From Succinatimonas sp. CAG:777 (GTDB lineage: Bacteria > Pseudomonadota > Gammaproteobacteria > Enterobacterales > Succinivibrionaceae): DNA of 11,430 nt. Below the pieces are notes generated by a model, which made no database searches, was not told the origin of the DNA, and saw only the letters and a list, made by a program, of their open reading frames with translations. Position numbers and translations under genes: made by a program. How positions within the stretch are numbered: position 1 is the stretch's first letter; every line of letters begins with the position of its first letter. The DNA is taken from positions 1-11,430 of the forward strand of contig HF987936.1 in assembly GCA_000431835.1 (NCBI GenBank), written 5' to 3'. Of the stretch, positions 5,723 to 11,430 are shown piece after piece.

Positions 5723-5742
5723 TATTCTTAATTTTAAGAATA
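5723..5742. promoter_or_regulatory. 8-bp perfect inverted repeat in the operon leader
   Basis: TATTCTTA (5723-5730) and TAAGAATA (5735-5742) are perfect inverse copies around four bases, ending 12 bases before the AAAGG ribosome binding site at 5755-5759. The half-site TAAGAAT recurs at 5614-5620, next to the -35 element, which suggests a protein-binding motif rather than chance. Alternatively it is a weak, AT-rich RNA hairpin. Confidence 0.4.
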
Positions 5743-5767
5743 GATTACATACAAAAAGGTAAGAATA

Positions 5768-6292
5768 ATGTATGAGTTTCTATGGCATGGGCGAGGCGGT
5801 CAAGGCGCATTTACAGCTGCCCGTCTTTTAGGCGCAGCCTACTCTTTAAAGAAAGACGGCAATAATGCTTTAGCATTTCCATCTTTCGGCCCTGAGCGCA
5901 GAGGCGCACCAATTAGAGCTTTCACCAAACTTGATACTAAAAAGGTTGGTAACAGAGCTGAGATTGAGAAAGCTGACTTTGCTGTATATCTTGATGATAC
6001 CTTATTCAATGATGATGCATTTTTAGAATTAAAAGAGAATGGAAAAATCATTCTTTGTACCAAGAAAATATTCACAAATTCAAAAATTATCACCATCGAC
6101 GGTGTGTCTATTGCAGAGAAAATTCTGCACTTACCCATTACCAATACTGTAATTTTAGGCGCGATTGCTGCTGTCTTTGATGAGGTTACAGTAGATGATC
6201 TTAAGTTTGCTATCGAGCAGAACATGCCTCCAAAACTTCAACAAAGAAATATTGAAGTAGTTAAAGCAGCATTTGATGCTGTTAAGTCTTAG
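5768..6292 (+). CDS. 2-oxoacid:ferredoxin oxidoreductase, gamma subunit
   Basis: At 174 residues this matches the gamma subunit of four-subunit pyruvate/2-ketoisovalerate ferredoxin oxidoreductases. It opens with WHGRGGQGAFTAARLLG (6-22), the family's glycine-rich start, followed by AFPSFGPERRGAPIRAF (36-52), the conserved region packing against the CoA and thiamine-diphosphate sites. The domain is the catalytic gamma domain that in fused enzymes links the other parts. It works in the cytoplasm as part of a heteromer with the next three gene products: 2-oxo acid + CoA + oxidised ferredoxin gives acyl-CoA + CO2 + reduced ferredoxin, and the reverse. AAAGG (5755-5759) precedes the ATG at good spacing. 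It is the first gene of the operon, and its stop codon overlaps the ribosome binding site of the next gene. The gamma-delta-alpha-beta order is the usual one for this enzyme type. The substrate cannot be told from this subunit. Confidence 0.92.
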   Translation: MYEFLWHGRGGQGAFTAARLLGAAYSLKKDGNNALAFPSFGPERRGAPIRAFTKLDTKKVGNRAEIEKADFAVYLDDTLFNDDAFLELKENGKIILCTKKIFTNSKIITIDGVSIAEKILHLPITNTVILGAIAAVFDEVTVDDLKFAIEQNMPPKLQQRNIEVVKAAFDAVKS

Positions 6293-6301
6293 GAGGCAGT
6301 C

Positions 6302-6589
6302 ATGAATGTTGAATTAAAAGATAACATCAAGTTTACAACTTCAAATATTCCATTTGCTCCAAGCTATAAGCCTGGCTTAGTTACAAAAAACTCAGGCTGG
6401 AGAAATGAAAAGCCAGTATGCGACACAGAAAAGTGCAATGGCTGTTTCCTTTGCTACCTGTATTGCCCAGATGGCGTAATTTCAAAATACGGTGACAAAG
6501 TAGAAATCGATTATGACTTTTGTAAAGGATGTGGCATCTGCCAGAAGATCTGTAAACACGGCGCAATTACTATGGAGTCTGAAAAATAA
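6302..6589 (+). CDS. 2-oxoacid:ferredoxin oxidoreductase, delta subunit (2x[4Fe-4S] ferredoxin-like)
   Basis: This 95-residue electron-transfer subunit carries two complete [4Fe-4S] motifs: Cys45, 48, 51, 55 (CNGCFLCYLYCP) and Cys74, 77, 80, 84 (CKGCGICQKIC). An extra Cys40 lies just before the first motif. The N-terminal 40 residues, with the PFAPSYKPGL stretch, are typical of delta subunits and distinguish it from a free ferredoxin. It passes electrons from the thiamine-bound intermediate in the alpha/beta core to external ferredoxin, or back. AGGAGG at 6291-6296 overlaps the stop codon of the gamma gene and sits five bases from the ATG, the strongest ribosome binding site of the operon together with that of the beta gene. 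The stop codon overlaps the next start by one base (TAATG), indicating translational coupling. The clusters imply an oxygen-sensitive enzyme and anaerobic life. Confidence 0.93.
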   Translation: MNVELKDNIKFTTSNIPFAPSYKPGLVTKNSGWRNEKPVCDTEKCNGCFLCYLYCPDGVISKYGDKVEIDYDFCKGCGICQKICKHGAITMESEK

Positions 6590-7749
6590 TGACTAAGAAA
6601 TTTTTATCAGGCAATGAAGCATTTGCGTTAGGTGTATGTCTTGCAAAGCCTCATGTGATTTCAGCATACCCAATTACACCTCAGACCACTGTTGTAGAAA
6701 AGTTATCTGAGTTAGTCGAGTCAGGTGAGCTAAAGTCTGAGTTTATTCATGTGGAGTCAGAGCATTCAGCGCTATCTGCTGCTATCGGCGCATCAGCTGT
6801 TGGAGCCAGAACCTTTACGGCAACATCATCACAAGGCCTTTTATATATGGCTGAGTGTTTGACTTACGCATCCGGCGGACGCTTTCCAATCGTAATGATG
6901 AATGCTAACCGATCAACAGCGTTACCTTGGAATATCTATGGTGATCAGAGAGATTCATTATCTTTACTAGATCATGGCTGGATCCAGGCTTATGCAGAGG
7001 ATGCTCAAGAGGCTTTAGATTTAGCTTTAATGAGTTTTTATGTTGCAGAGCATAAAGATGTAGCAACTCCATTTATGGCTAATTTAGATGGCTTTACTCT
7101 AACTCATACCTATGAGGTTGTAGATGTACCTGATGCAGAGCGGGCAGATGAGTTTTTACCTCCATATGAAACTGATAATAAGATCTCGTTTGATGATCCT
7201 AAAAACTTAGGGTTCTCAGCAGGCCCTGATACAAATACAGAGTTTAAGTACAAAGAGCATTTGGGAATTTTAAATGCCCGCAAGGTTATTAAAGAGTGTG
7301 AGGATAAGTTCTTTAAAATCTTTAACCGTAAGTATTCAGGCTTAATTGAGACTTATAAGACAGAAGACGCTGATTTTGTGATTGTAACCTTAGGTACTAT
7401 CTCAGGTTTGGTAAAAGAAGTTGTCGATGACTTAAGAGACAAAGGCCAAAAGGTAGGTTTGTTAAGAATTCGCTATCTAAGACCATTCCCTAATGAGGAA
7501 ATTGTAGAAGCTCTTAAAAACGTCAAAGCCATTGGTGTTTTAGAAAAAGATATTTCCTTTGGTAATGAAGGCACTGTGTATACCAATGTAAATTCAGCTC
7601 TGCACAAAGCAAAACTTGATGTGGTTTCTTCAAATTATATAGCAGGATTAGGTGGCAGAAATATCGAAAAACATCAGATTGAAGACATCTTTACAAGACT
7701 TCAGTCGCTAAATCACGAAATTGTATTTGTAGGTCTGAAGGAGGAATAG
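6589..7749 (+). CDS. 2-oxoacid:ferredoxin oxidoreductase, alpha subunit
   Basis: At 386 residues this has the standard length of the alpha subunit in four-subunit POR/VOR-type enzymes. It starts with GNEAFALGVCLAKPHVISAYPITPQT (8-33), whose YPITPQT motif contacts the substrate carboxylate. It is followed by HVESEHSALSAAIGASAVGAR (54-74), containing glutamates of the thiamine pyrimidine-binding domain, and then by YGDQRDSLSLLDHGWIQ (117-133). The C-terminal third (from about 265) is the transketolase-C-like domain, with VGLLRIRYLRPFPNEEI and the GLGGRNI segment. With the beta subunit it forms the thiamine-diphosphate active site. It overlaps the delta gene by one base and ends two bases before the beta gene. 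Sequence alone does not distinguish pyruvate, branched-chain or aryl-pyruvate specificity. The linked CoA ligase argues against pyruvate as the main substrate. Confidence 0.93.
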   Translation: MTKKFLSGNEAFALGVCLAKPHVISAYPITPQTTVVEKLSELVESGELKSEFIHVESEHSALSAAIGASAVGARTFTATSSQGLLYMAECLTYASGGRFPIVMMNANRSTALPWNIYGDQRDSLSLLDHGWIQAYAEDAQEALDLALMSFYVAEHKDVATPFMANLDGFTLTHTYEVVDVPDAERADEFLPPYETDNKISFDDPKNLGFSAGPDTNTEFKYKEHLGILNARKVIKECEDKFFKIFNRKYSGLIETYKTEDADFVIVTLGTISGLVKEVVDDLRDKGQKVGLLRIRYLRPFPNEEIVEALKNVKAIGVLEKDISFGNEGTVYTNVNSALHKAKLDVVSSNYIAGLGGRNIEKHQIEDIFTRLQSLNHEIVFVGLKEE

Positions 7750-7751
7750 TC

Positions 7752-8639
7752 ATGGCAGTTAACGTAAAAACACTAACAGATGATGAATTCTTCTACGGTC
7801 ACAAAGCTTGCGCAGGCTGTGGCGGATCACTAGCTGTTCGTATTGCTCTAAAAGTTTTAGGCAAAAGATCTGTTGCGGTAATTCCTGCAGGTTGTATGTC
7901 AGCTGTAGGTTTTAACTTCCCACAGCTGTGCTTTGCAAATAATGCAATTATTTCAACCTTTGCCGGTACTGCATCCATGATGACAGGTATTCAGGCTGGT
8001 TTAAAGGCTTTAGGCAAAACTGATTTTAATGTAGTAGGTTTTGCCGGTGATGGTGGTACCGCTGATATCGGTATTCAGGCGCTTTCAGGTGCCATAGACA
8101 GAAATGATGATGTTTTATACATCTGCTATGACAACGAAGCTTACATGAATACAGGTATTCAGAAAAGTTCGCTGACACCATTTGGAGCTAGAACAACCAC
8201 TACTCCTGCAGGAAAAAATCTGCATGGAAATCTTTCAAACAAGAAAAACATGTTTGAAATTGTTGCAGCTCACGGGATCTCTTATGCAGCTACAGCAAGT
8301 GTAGGTTACCTTCCAGACTTTATGAAAAAAGTTGAAAAGGCAGCCTCCATTAGAGGTACCAAATACATCCATGTTATCGCTCCATGTCCAACCGGTTGGG
8401 GAATTAAAACAGAGGATTGTATCGAAGTTGCAAAAGAGGTTGTCGATTGTGGTTTATGGTACTTAGCTGAATTTGAAAACGGTGAGTTCCATATCAACCG
8501 CAAACCAAAAGAGTTTACTGATGTAGCAACCTACATCAAACGTCAGGGCCGTTTTAAGCACTTAGATGAGAGCGATATTCAAGCCATCATCGCAGGTCGT
8601 GACGCTAAATGGAATTTTATTAACAAGCATTTTAATTAG
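7752..8639 (+). CDS. 2-oxoacid:ferredoxin oxidoreductase, beta subunit (thiamine diphosphate-binding)
   Basis: This 295-residue beta subunit binds thiamine diphosphate and one [4Fe-4S] cluster. GHKACAGCGGSLAVR (16-30) provides Cys20 and Cys23; Cys48 (PAGC) and Cys212 (APCPTGW) are at the positions expected for the other two cluster ligands. The thiamine diphosphate motif runs from GDGG (99-102) to YDNEAYMNTGIQ (126-137), with the GDG...N spacing of about 27 residues. The stretch STFAGTASMMTGIQAGLKA (68-86) belongs to the same domain. All expected catalytic features are present, so the enzyme should be active. AAGGAGG (7738-7744) overlaps the end of the alpha gene and lies seven bases from the ATG. 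The CoA ligase gene begins nine bases after its stop codon, in the same operon. Pyruvate, 2-ketoisovalerate and aryl-pyruvate enzymes share these motifs. Confidence 0.93.
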   Translation: MAVNVKTLTDDEFFYGHKACAGCGGSLAVRIALKVLGKRSVAVIPAGCMSAVGFNFPQLCFANNAIISTFAGTASMMTGIQAGLKALGKTDFNVVGFAGDGGTADIGIQALSGAIDRNDDVLYICYDNEAYMNTGIQKSSLTPFGARTTTTPAGKNLHGNLSNKKNMFEIVAAHGISYAATASVGYLPDFMKKVEKAASIRGTKYIHVIAPCPTGWGIKTEDCIEVAKEVVDCGLWYLAEFENGEFHINRKPKEFTDVATYIKRQGRFKHLDESDIQAIIAGRDAKWNFINKHFN

Positions 8640-8647
8640 AGGTTTAC

Positions 8648-9979
8648 ATGGCTATCAATAAATCAAAATTCTGGGATGAGGCATTAGAAACAGCTCCTCG
8701 TGAAGTCTTAGAAGCAAATCAGTTAAAAGATCTTCAGGAGATCGTAAAGTTTGCGTACGATAATTCTCCTTATTACAAGAGATCTTTTGATGAGGCAGGC
8801 GTAAAGCCATCAGATATTAAAACATTAAAAGATATCGAGAAGTTCCCATTCATCAATAAAAAGACCCAACGTGATACTCAGGGCGTAGGTTCATTCTTAG
8901 GTGAGTTATGTGCAGTACCTGAAGATGATGTTGTATTTATTTCAACCTCATCAGGTTCAACTGGTGTTCCTACCATCAGCCCATTTACTCAGAAGGATTT
9001 CGATGAGTTTCAGGATACTGAGGCTCGCTGGTTCTGGCAGGTTGGTGTAAGACCAAATGATCGTTACGTTCATGCTTTAAACTTCTCACTGTATGTAGGT
9101 GGTCCTGACGTAATCGGTGCTCAGAGAACCGGAGCTCTATGTATCTGGGGAGGTACCTTACCATCAGAGCGTTTATTATGGGTTCTAAAGACCTATCAGC
9201 CAACCGTAATCTGGACATCACCATCATACGCATGGCAGTTAGGTGAGAAGGCTCTAAAGAGCGGTATTGATCCTAAGAAGGATTTAAACATCAAGACCAT
9301 TATCGTAGCAGGTGAGCTAGGTGGATCTATCGATGCAACTCGTAAGGCAATCGAAGACTTATGGGGCGCACAAGTTTATGACTTCTACGGTCTGTCTGAT
9401 ATCTTTGGTGCTTGCGCTGCAATGTGTGAGTACAAAGATGGTCTTCACATCGCTGAGAACCATATCCTTGTTGAGACTGTTGATCCTAATACCGGTAAGG
9501 TTTTACCTCCAGGTGAAAAGGGAGAGTTCGTATTTACTACCTTAAGAAAACATGCTCGTCCATTGATCCGCTTCCGTACAGGTGATATCGGCTGGATTGA
9601 TAACACAAAGTGCAAGTGCGGTCGTACCCATGGTCGTATCCACGTTTTAGGTAGAAAGGATGATATGTTCATCGTATCTGCAGTTAACGTATTCCCAAGT
9701 GACGTTGAGGCTGGTATTCGTTCAATTTCAGGTATCACCGGTGAATACTTAATCAGAATCTTTGAGAAAGACTTTACCTGCAAGTACTCAGTTGAAGTTG
9801 AGAAGAAGTTTGACAACAAGGATTCAGACGAGGAAGTAGCTGCGCTTGTAACCAAGTCTTTAAAGGCGCGTATCGGTGTTAAACCATACACTGTAGTAGT
9901 TCATAAGGATGGTGGTCTGAATACACGTTCAGAGCACAAGTCAAAGCGTATTATCGATGAGCGTACTAAGAAAGACTAG
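8648..9979 (+). CDS. PaaK-type phenylacetate/acyl-CoA ligase (AMP-forming)
   Basis: This 443-residue cytosolic adenylate-forming enzyme, of usual PaaK length (about 430-450), converts an arylacetate or similar acid plus ATP and CoA to acyl-CoA, AMP and PPi. Visible motifs are the phosphate-binding loop STSSGSTGVPT (99-109), YDFYGLSD (244-251) for adenine and acyl binding, FRTGD (309-313), whose Asp binds the ribose, the hinge segment GRKDDM (335-340), and RSEHKSKRIID (427-437), which carries the C-terminal catalytic lysine region. CKCGRTHGR (322-330) is the short Cys-containing loop found in PaaK. It starts nine bases after the beta subunit gene with AGAGG at good spacing and is the last gene of the operon. 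Linkage to the oxidoreductase suggests its acyl-CoA product is the substrate for reductive carboxylation. Phenylacetate, indoleacetate, hydroxyphenylacetate or a branched-chain acid are all possible; PaaK relatives are often annotated as phenylacetate ligases without proof. Confidence 0.9.
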   Translation: MAINKSKFWDEALETAPREVLEANQLKDLQEIVKFAYDNSPYYKRSFDEAGVKPSDIKTLKDIEKFPFINKKTQRDTQGVGSFLGELCAVPEDDVVFISTSSGSTGVPTISPFTQKDFDEFQDTEARWFWQVGVRPNDRYVHALNFSLYVGGPDVIGAQRTGALCIWGGTLPSERLLWVLKTYQPTVIWTSPSYAWQLGEKALKSGIDPKKDLNIKTIIVAGELGGSIDATRKAIEDLWGAQVYDFYGLSDIFGACAAMCEYKDGLHIAENHILVETVDPNTGKVLPPGEKGEFVFTTLRKHARPLIRFRTGDIGWIDNTKCKCGRTHGRIHVLGRKDDMFIVSAVNVFPSDVEAGIRSISGITGEYLIRIFEKDFTCKYSVEVEKKFDNKDSDEEVAALVTKSLKARIGVKPYTVVVHKDGGLNTRSEHKSKRIIDERTKKD

Positions 9980-10012
9980 TACTTAAAAGTCTATTTAAAC
10001 TGAAACACACAG

Positions 10013-10044
10013 TAAAAAGGCTCTACACCAAAATGTAGAGCCTT
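10013..10044 (-). terminator. Two-way terminator between the converging operon and antiporter gene
   Basis: AAGGCTCTACA (10017-10027) and TGTAGAGCCTT (10034-10044) form a perfect 11-bp stem with a six-base loop. On the minus strand it ends in a run of five T, making a strong intrinsic terminator for the antiporter gene. On the plus strand it follows the ligase gene by 37 bases with a weak T-tract, so it probably also serves the operon. Confidence 0.85.
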
Positions 10045-10050
10045 AATTGT

Positions 10051-10072
10051 CTCTAGTGTCTGATAACTAGAG
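10051..10072. repeat. Second small hairpin beside the terminator
   Basis: CTCTAGT (10051-10057) and ACTAGAG (10066-10072) form a perfect 7-bp stem with an 8-base loop, 13 bases before the stop codon of the antiporter gene in plus-strand coordinates. No T-run follows. It may support the neighbouring terminator. Confidence 0.35.
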
Positions 10073-10085
10073 CATGGAAAAGAGA

Positions 10086-11430
10086 TTAATCTGCAGTTTG
10101 TGCTTTTGCTAACTTTAACTGTCGTTTGTGCATAAATGTAATTAATAATACCATGACAATTACAGCGGCACCCAAACTTAATGGTAAGCTTCTGGTTACA
10201 CCTGCAATTGCATAACCAATTAAGGCACTTACAGCTACAGTTAAAGAGTAAGGCAACTGAGTGTAAACGTGCTCGATGTGAACACAGCCAGAACCTGCTG
10301 ATGATAAAACAGTTGTATCTGAAATAGGTGAACAGTGATCACCAAATACAGAACCTGCTAAAGTTGCTGATAGGGCAATGATGGTTAATTCCATTGAATT
10401 TGGATCAACAGCCTGAGCTACGATCACCACAATAGGAATTAAGATACCAAAAGTACCCCAAGCAGTACCGGTTGAGAATGATAAGAAACCTGCAATCACA
10501 AAGATCACAGCAGGTAGCACTACACCTACGAAGCCGATATCGTTCTGAACGATAGATGAGATGAATTCTGGTGCCTGTAAAAGATCGCGGGTAACACCTG
10601 AAATGGTCCAGGCAAAGGTTAAGATCATGTTAGCAGGGATCATAGCCTGAACACCGCGCAGTACACCATCCATATACTCTTTTAATGATAGGAGTTTTCT
10701 TGGAACCATCATTAAGAAAGCAACAACTAATGCTCCAAATGAGCTTAACACTAAAGACTGTGATGAATCAGTGTTACCAAAAGCAGCACCTAGTGTGTGA
10801 TATTTTTCATCATCACCCCAGTAACCGCCTAAATACAGCATTGCAAGCACAGCAAAGATAATTAAAGAAATGATTGGTATTACCATGTCTAAAACAGTAC
10901 CGTTGCCCTTTACTTCGATGCTCTCATCAGTATCTTTTACATCTGCTTTAGCAGCTTTTGTAGACTCATAAGCTTCTTTTTCAGCTTTGTACATTGGTCC
11001 AAAATCAACATTAAAGCAACAAACTAAAACGACTAACAGAATGCAGAGCAGTGCATAGAAGTTCCATGGAATGGTTGCACAGAAAGCTGCAATATCTGAA
11101 TCAAAAGTATTGGTAGCTTTTAAGTTTGAACCAACTGCAGCTGCCCACGATGAAACAGGTGCGATAATGCAGATTGGAGCTGCGGTAGAATCGATAATAT
11201 AGGCTAACTTTTCTCTTGAGATCTTATACTTGTCGGTAATAGGTCTCATCACAGTACCTACGGTTAAGCAGTTAAAGTAATCGTCGATAAAGATAAAAGC
11301 GCCTAAAGCTGATGTAGATAGAAGTGCTGAACGTCTGCCTTTGATTTTAGCAGTAGCCCAATTTCCATAAGCTTTAGAAGCTCCGGCCATATAGATAACA
11401 TAAACTAGAGCGCCTAAAAGTGAACAGAAT
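10086..11430 (-). CDS. NhaC-family Na+/H+ antiporter, N-terminus beyond the right edge
   Basis: The open frame continues past the ATG at 11390 to the window edge (LLGALVYVIYMAGASKAYG reads through as a membrane segment), so that ATG is internal and the gene is partial; about 447 codons are visible. This is a multi-helix inner-membrane secondary transporter. Family signatures are ALGAFIFIDDYFNCLTVGTVMRP near the visible start, AYIIDSTAAPICIIAPVSSW, the STGTAWGTFGILIPI segment, and GDHCSPISDTTVLSSAGSGC with conserved polar residues for ion binding. A charged loop rich in Lys, Glu and Asp separates two halves. NhaC-type proteins exchange Na+ for H+; some relatives exchange organic acids or amines, so the precise substrate is open. 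It runs convergent to the CoA ligase operon and ends before a strong terminator. Its promoter and start are not in the window. Confidence 0.88.
   Translation of the reverse strand, partial: FCSLLGALVYVIYMAGASKAYGNWATAKIKGRRSALLSTSALGAFIFIDDYFNCLTVGTVMRPITDKYKISREKLAYIIDSTAAPICIIAPVSSWAAAVGSNLKATNTFDSDIAAFCATIPWNFYALLCILLVVLVCCFNVDFGPMYKAEKEAYESTKAAKADVKDTDESIEVKGNGTVLDMVIPIISLIIFAVLAMLYLGGYWGDDEKYHTLGAAFGNTDSSQSLVLSSFGALVVAFLMMVPRKLLSLKEYMDGVLRGVQAMIPANMILTFAWTISGVTRDLLQAPEFISSIVQNDIGFVGVVLPAVIFVIAGFLSFSTGTAWGTFGILIPIVVIVAQAVDPNSMELTIIALSATLAGSVFGDHCSPISDTTVLSSAGSGCVHIEHVYTQLPYSLTVAVSALIGYAIAGVTRSLPLSLGAAVIVMVLLITFMHKRQLKLAKAQTAD

Larger units (their letters stand above)
5400..5767. other. 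Gene-free stretch before the oxidoreductase operon
   Basis: No coding sequence is visible. The first hundred bases contain two hairpins that probably end the LysR transcript. The middle (about 5505-5610) is plain AT-rich DNA in which I see nothing definite. The last 150 bases hold a promoter candidate and two inverted repeats ahead of the operon, listed separately. Confidence 0.6.

Noticed and set aside
9445..9891. 148-codon minus-strand frame inside the CoA ligase gene
   Set aside because: It is antisense to well-supported catalytic motifs of the ligase, and its product resembles nothing. The same applies to the antisense frames at 5839-6225, 6381-6566, 8306-8503 and 8985-9233.
1..11430. 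CRISPR array, tRNA or rRNA gene, insertion sequence or phage module
   Set aside because: I saw no regularly spaced repeats, cloverleaf-like segments, transposase or phage-protein motifs on either strand. The inverted repeats found are single and short.

Overview
The window looks like the chromosome of a low-GC, strictly anaerobic gammaproteobacterium. The genes are AT-rich. A glucose-type PTS IIA relative, a LysR regulator of proteobacterial style and an oxygen-sensitive 2-oxoacid:ferredoxin oxidoreductase occur together. A gut or rumen Succinivibrionaceae-like organism is my best guess; this is inferred from gene content and style, and no rRNA or marker gene is present to confirm it.

Left part (1-3850): a gene graveyard around two intact reading frames. 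On the minus strand, entering from beyond the left edge, is a RelA/SpoT-type nucleotide pyrophosphokinase gene interrupted by stop codons near its N-terminus. After an AT-rich gap comes an intact AEC-family carrier (1391-2305), preceded by a 10-bp perfect inverted repeat. It is followed by a C-terminal scrap of a cytidylate-kinase-like gene (minus, 2393-2581), two orphan hairpins that look like terminators, and a badly decayed aldo/keto reductase (2941-3222) with several in-frame stops. Next is an intact but unusual EIIA-Glc-like gene (3319-3849), in which both histidines of the phosphotransfer site appear to be asparagine.

Central part (3909-5399): two divergently transcribed regulators, an Rrf2-family protein with four clustered cysteines (minus) and a LysR-type regulator (plus). 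The LysR gene is followed by a 368-base gap with hairpins and a likely promoter/operator region.

Right part (5768-9979): the centrepiece is a tight five-gene operon encoding the gamma, delta, alpha and beta subunits of a 2-oxoacid:ferredoxin oxidoreductase, then a PaaK-type arylacetate/acyl-CoA ligase. Spacings are 0-9 bases or a one-base overlap. The gene set suggests that a carboxylic acid such as phenylacetate, indoleacetate or a branched-chain acid is activated to its CoA ester and reductively carboxylated to the 2-oxo acid precursor of an amino acid. The reverse, oxidative direction cannot be excluded. A two-way terminator hairpin separates this operon from a convergent NhaC-family Na+/H+ antiporter gene (minus), which runs off the right edge.

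There is no CRISPR array, tRNA, rRNA, insertion sequence or prophage that I can recognise.
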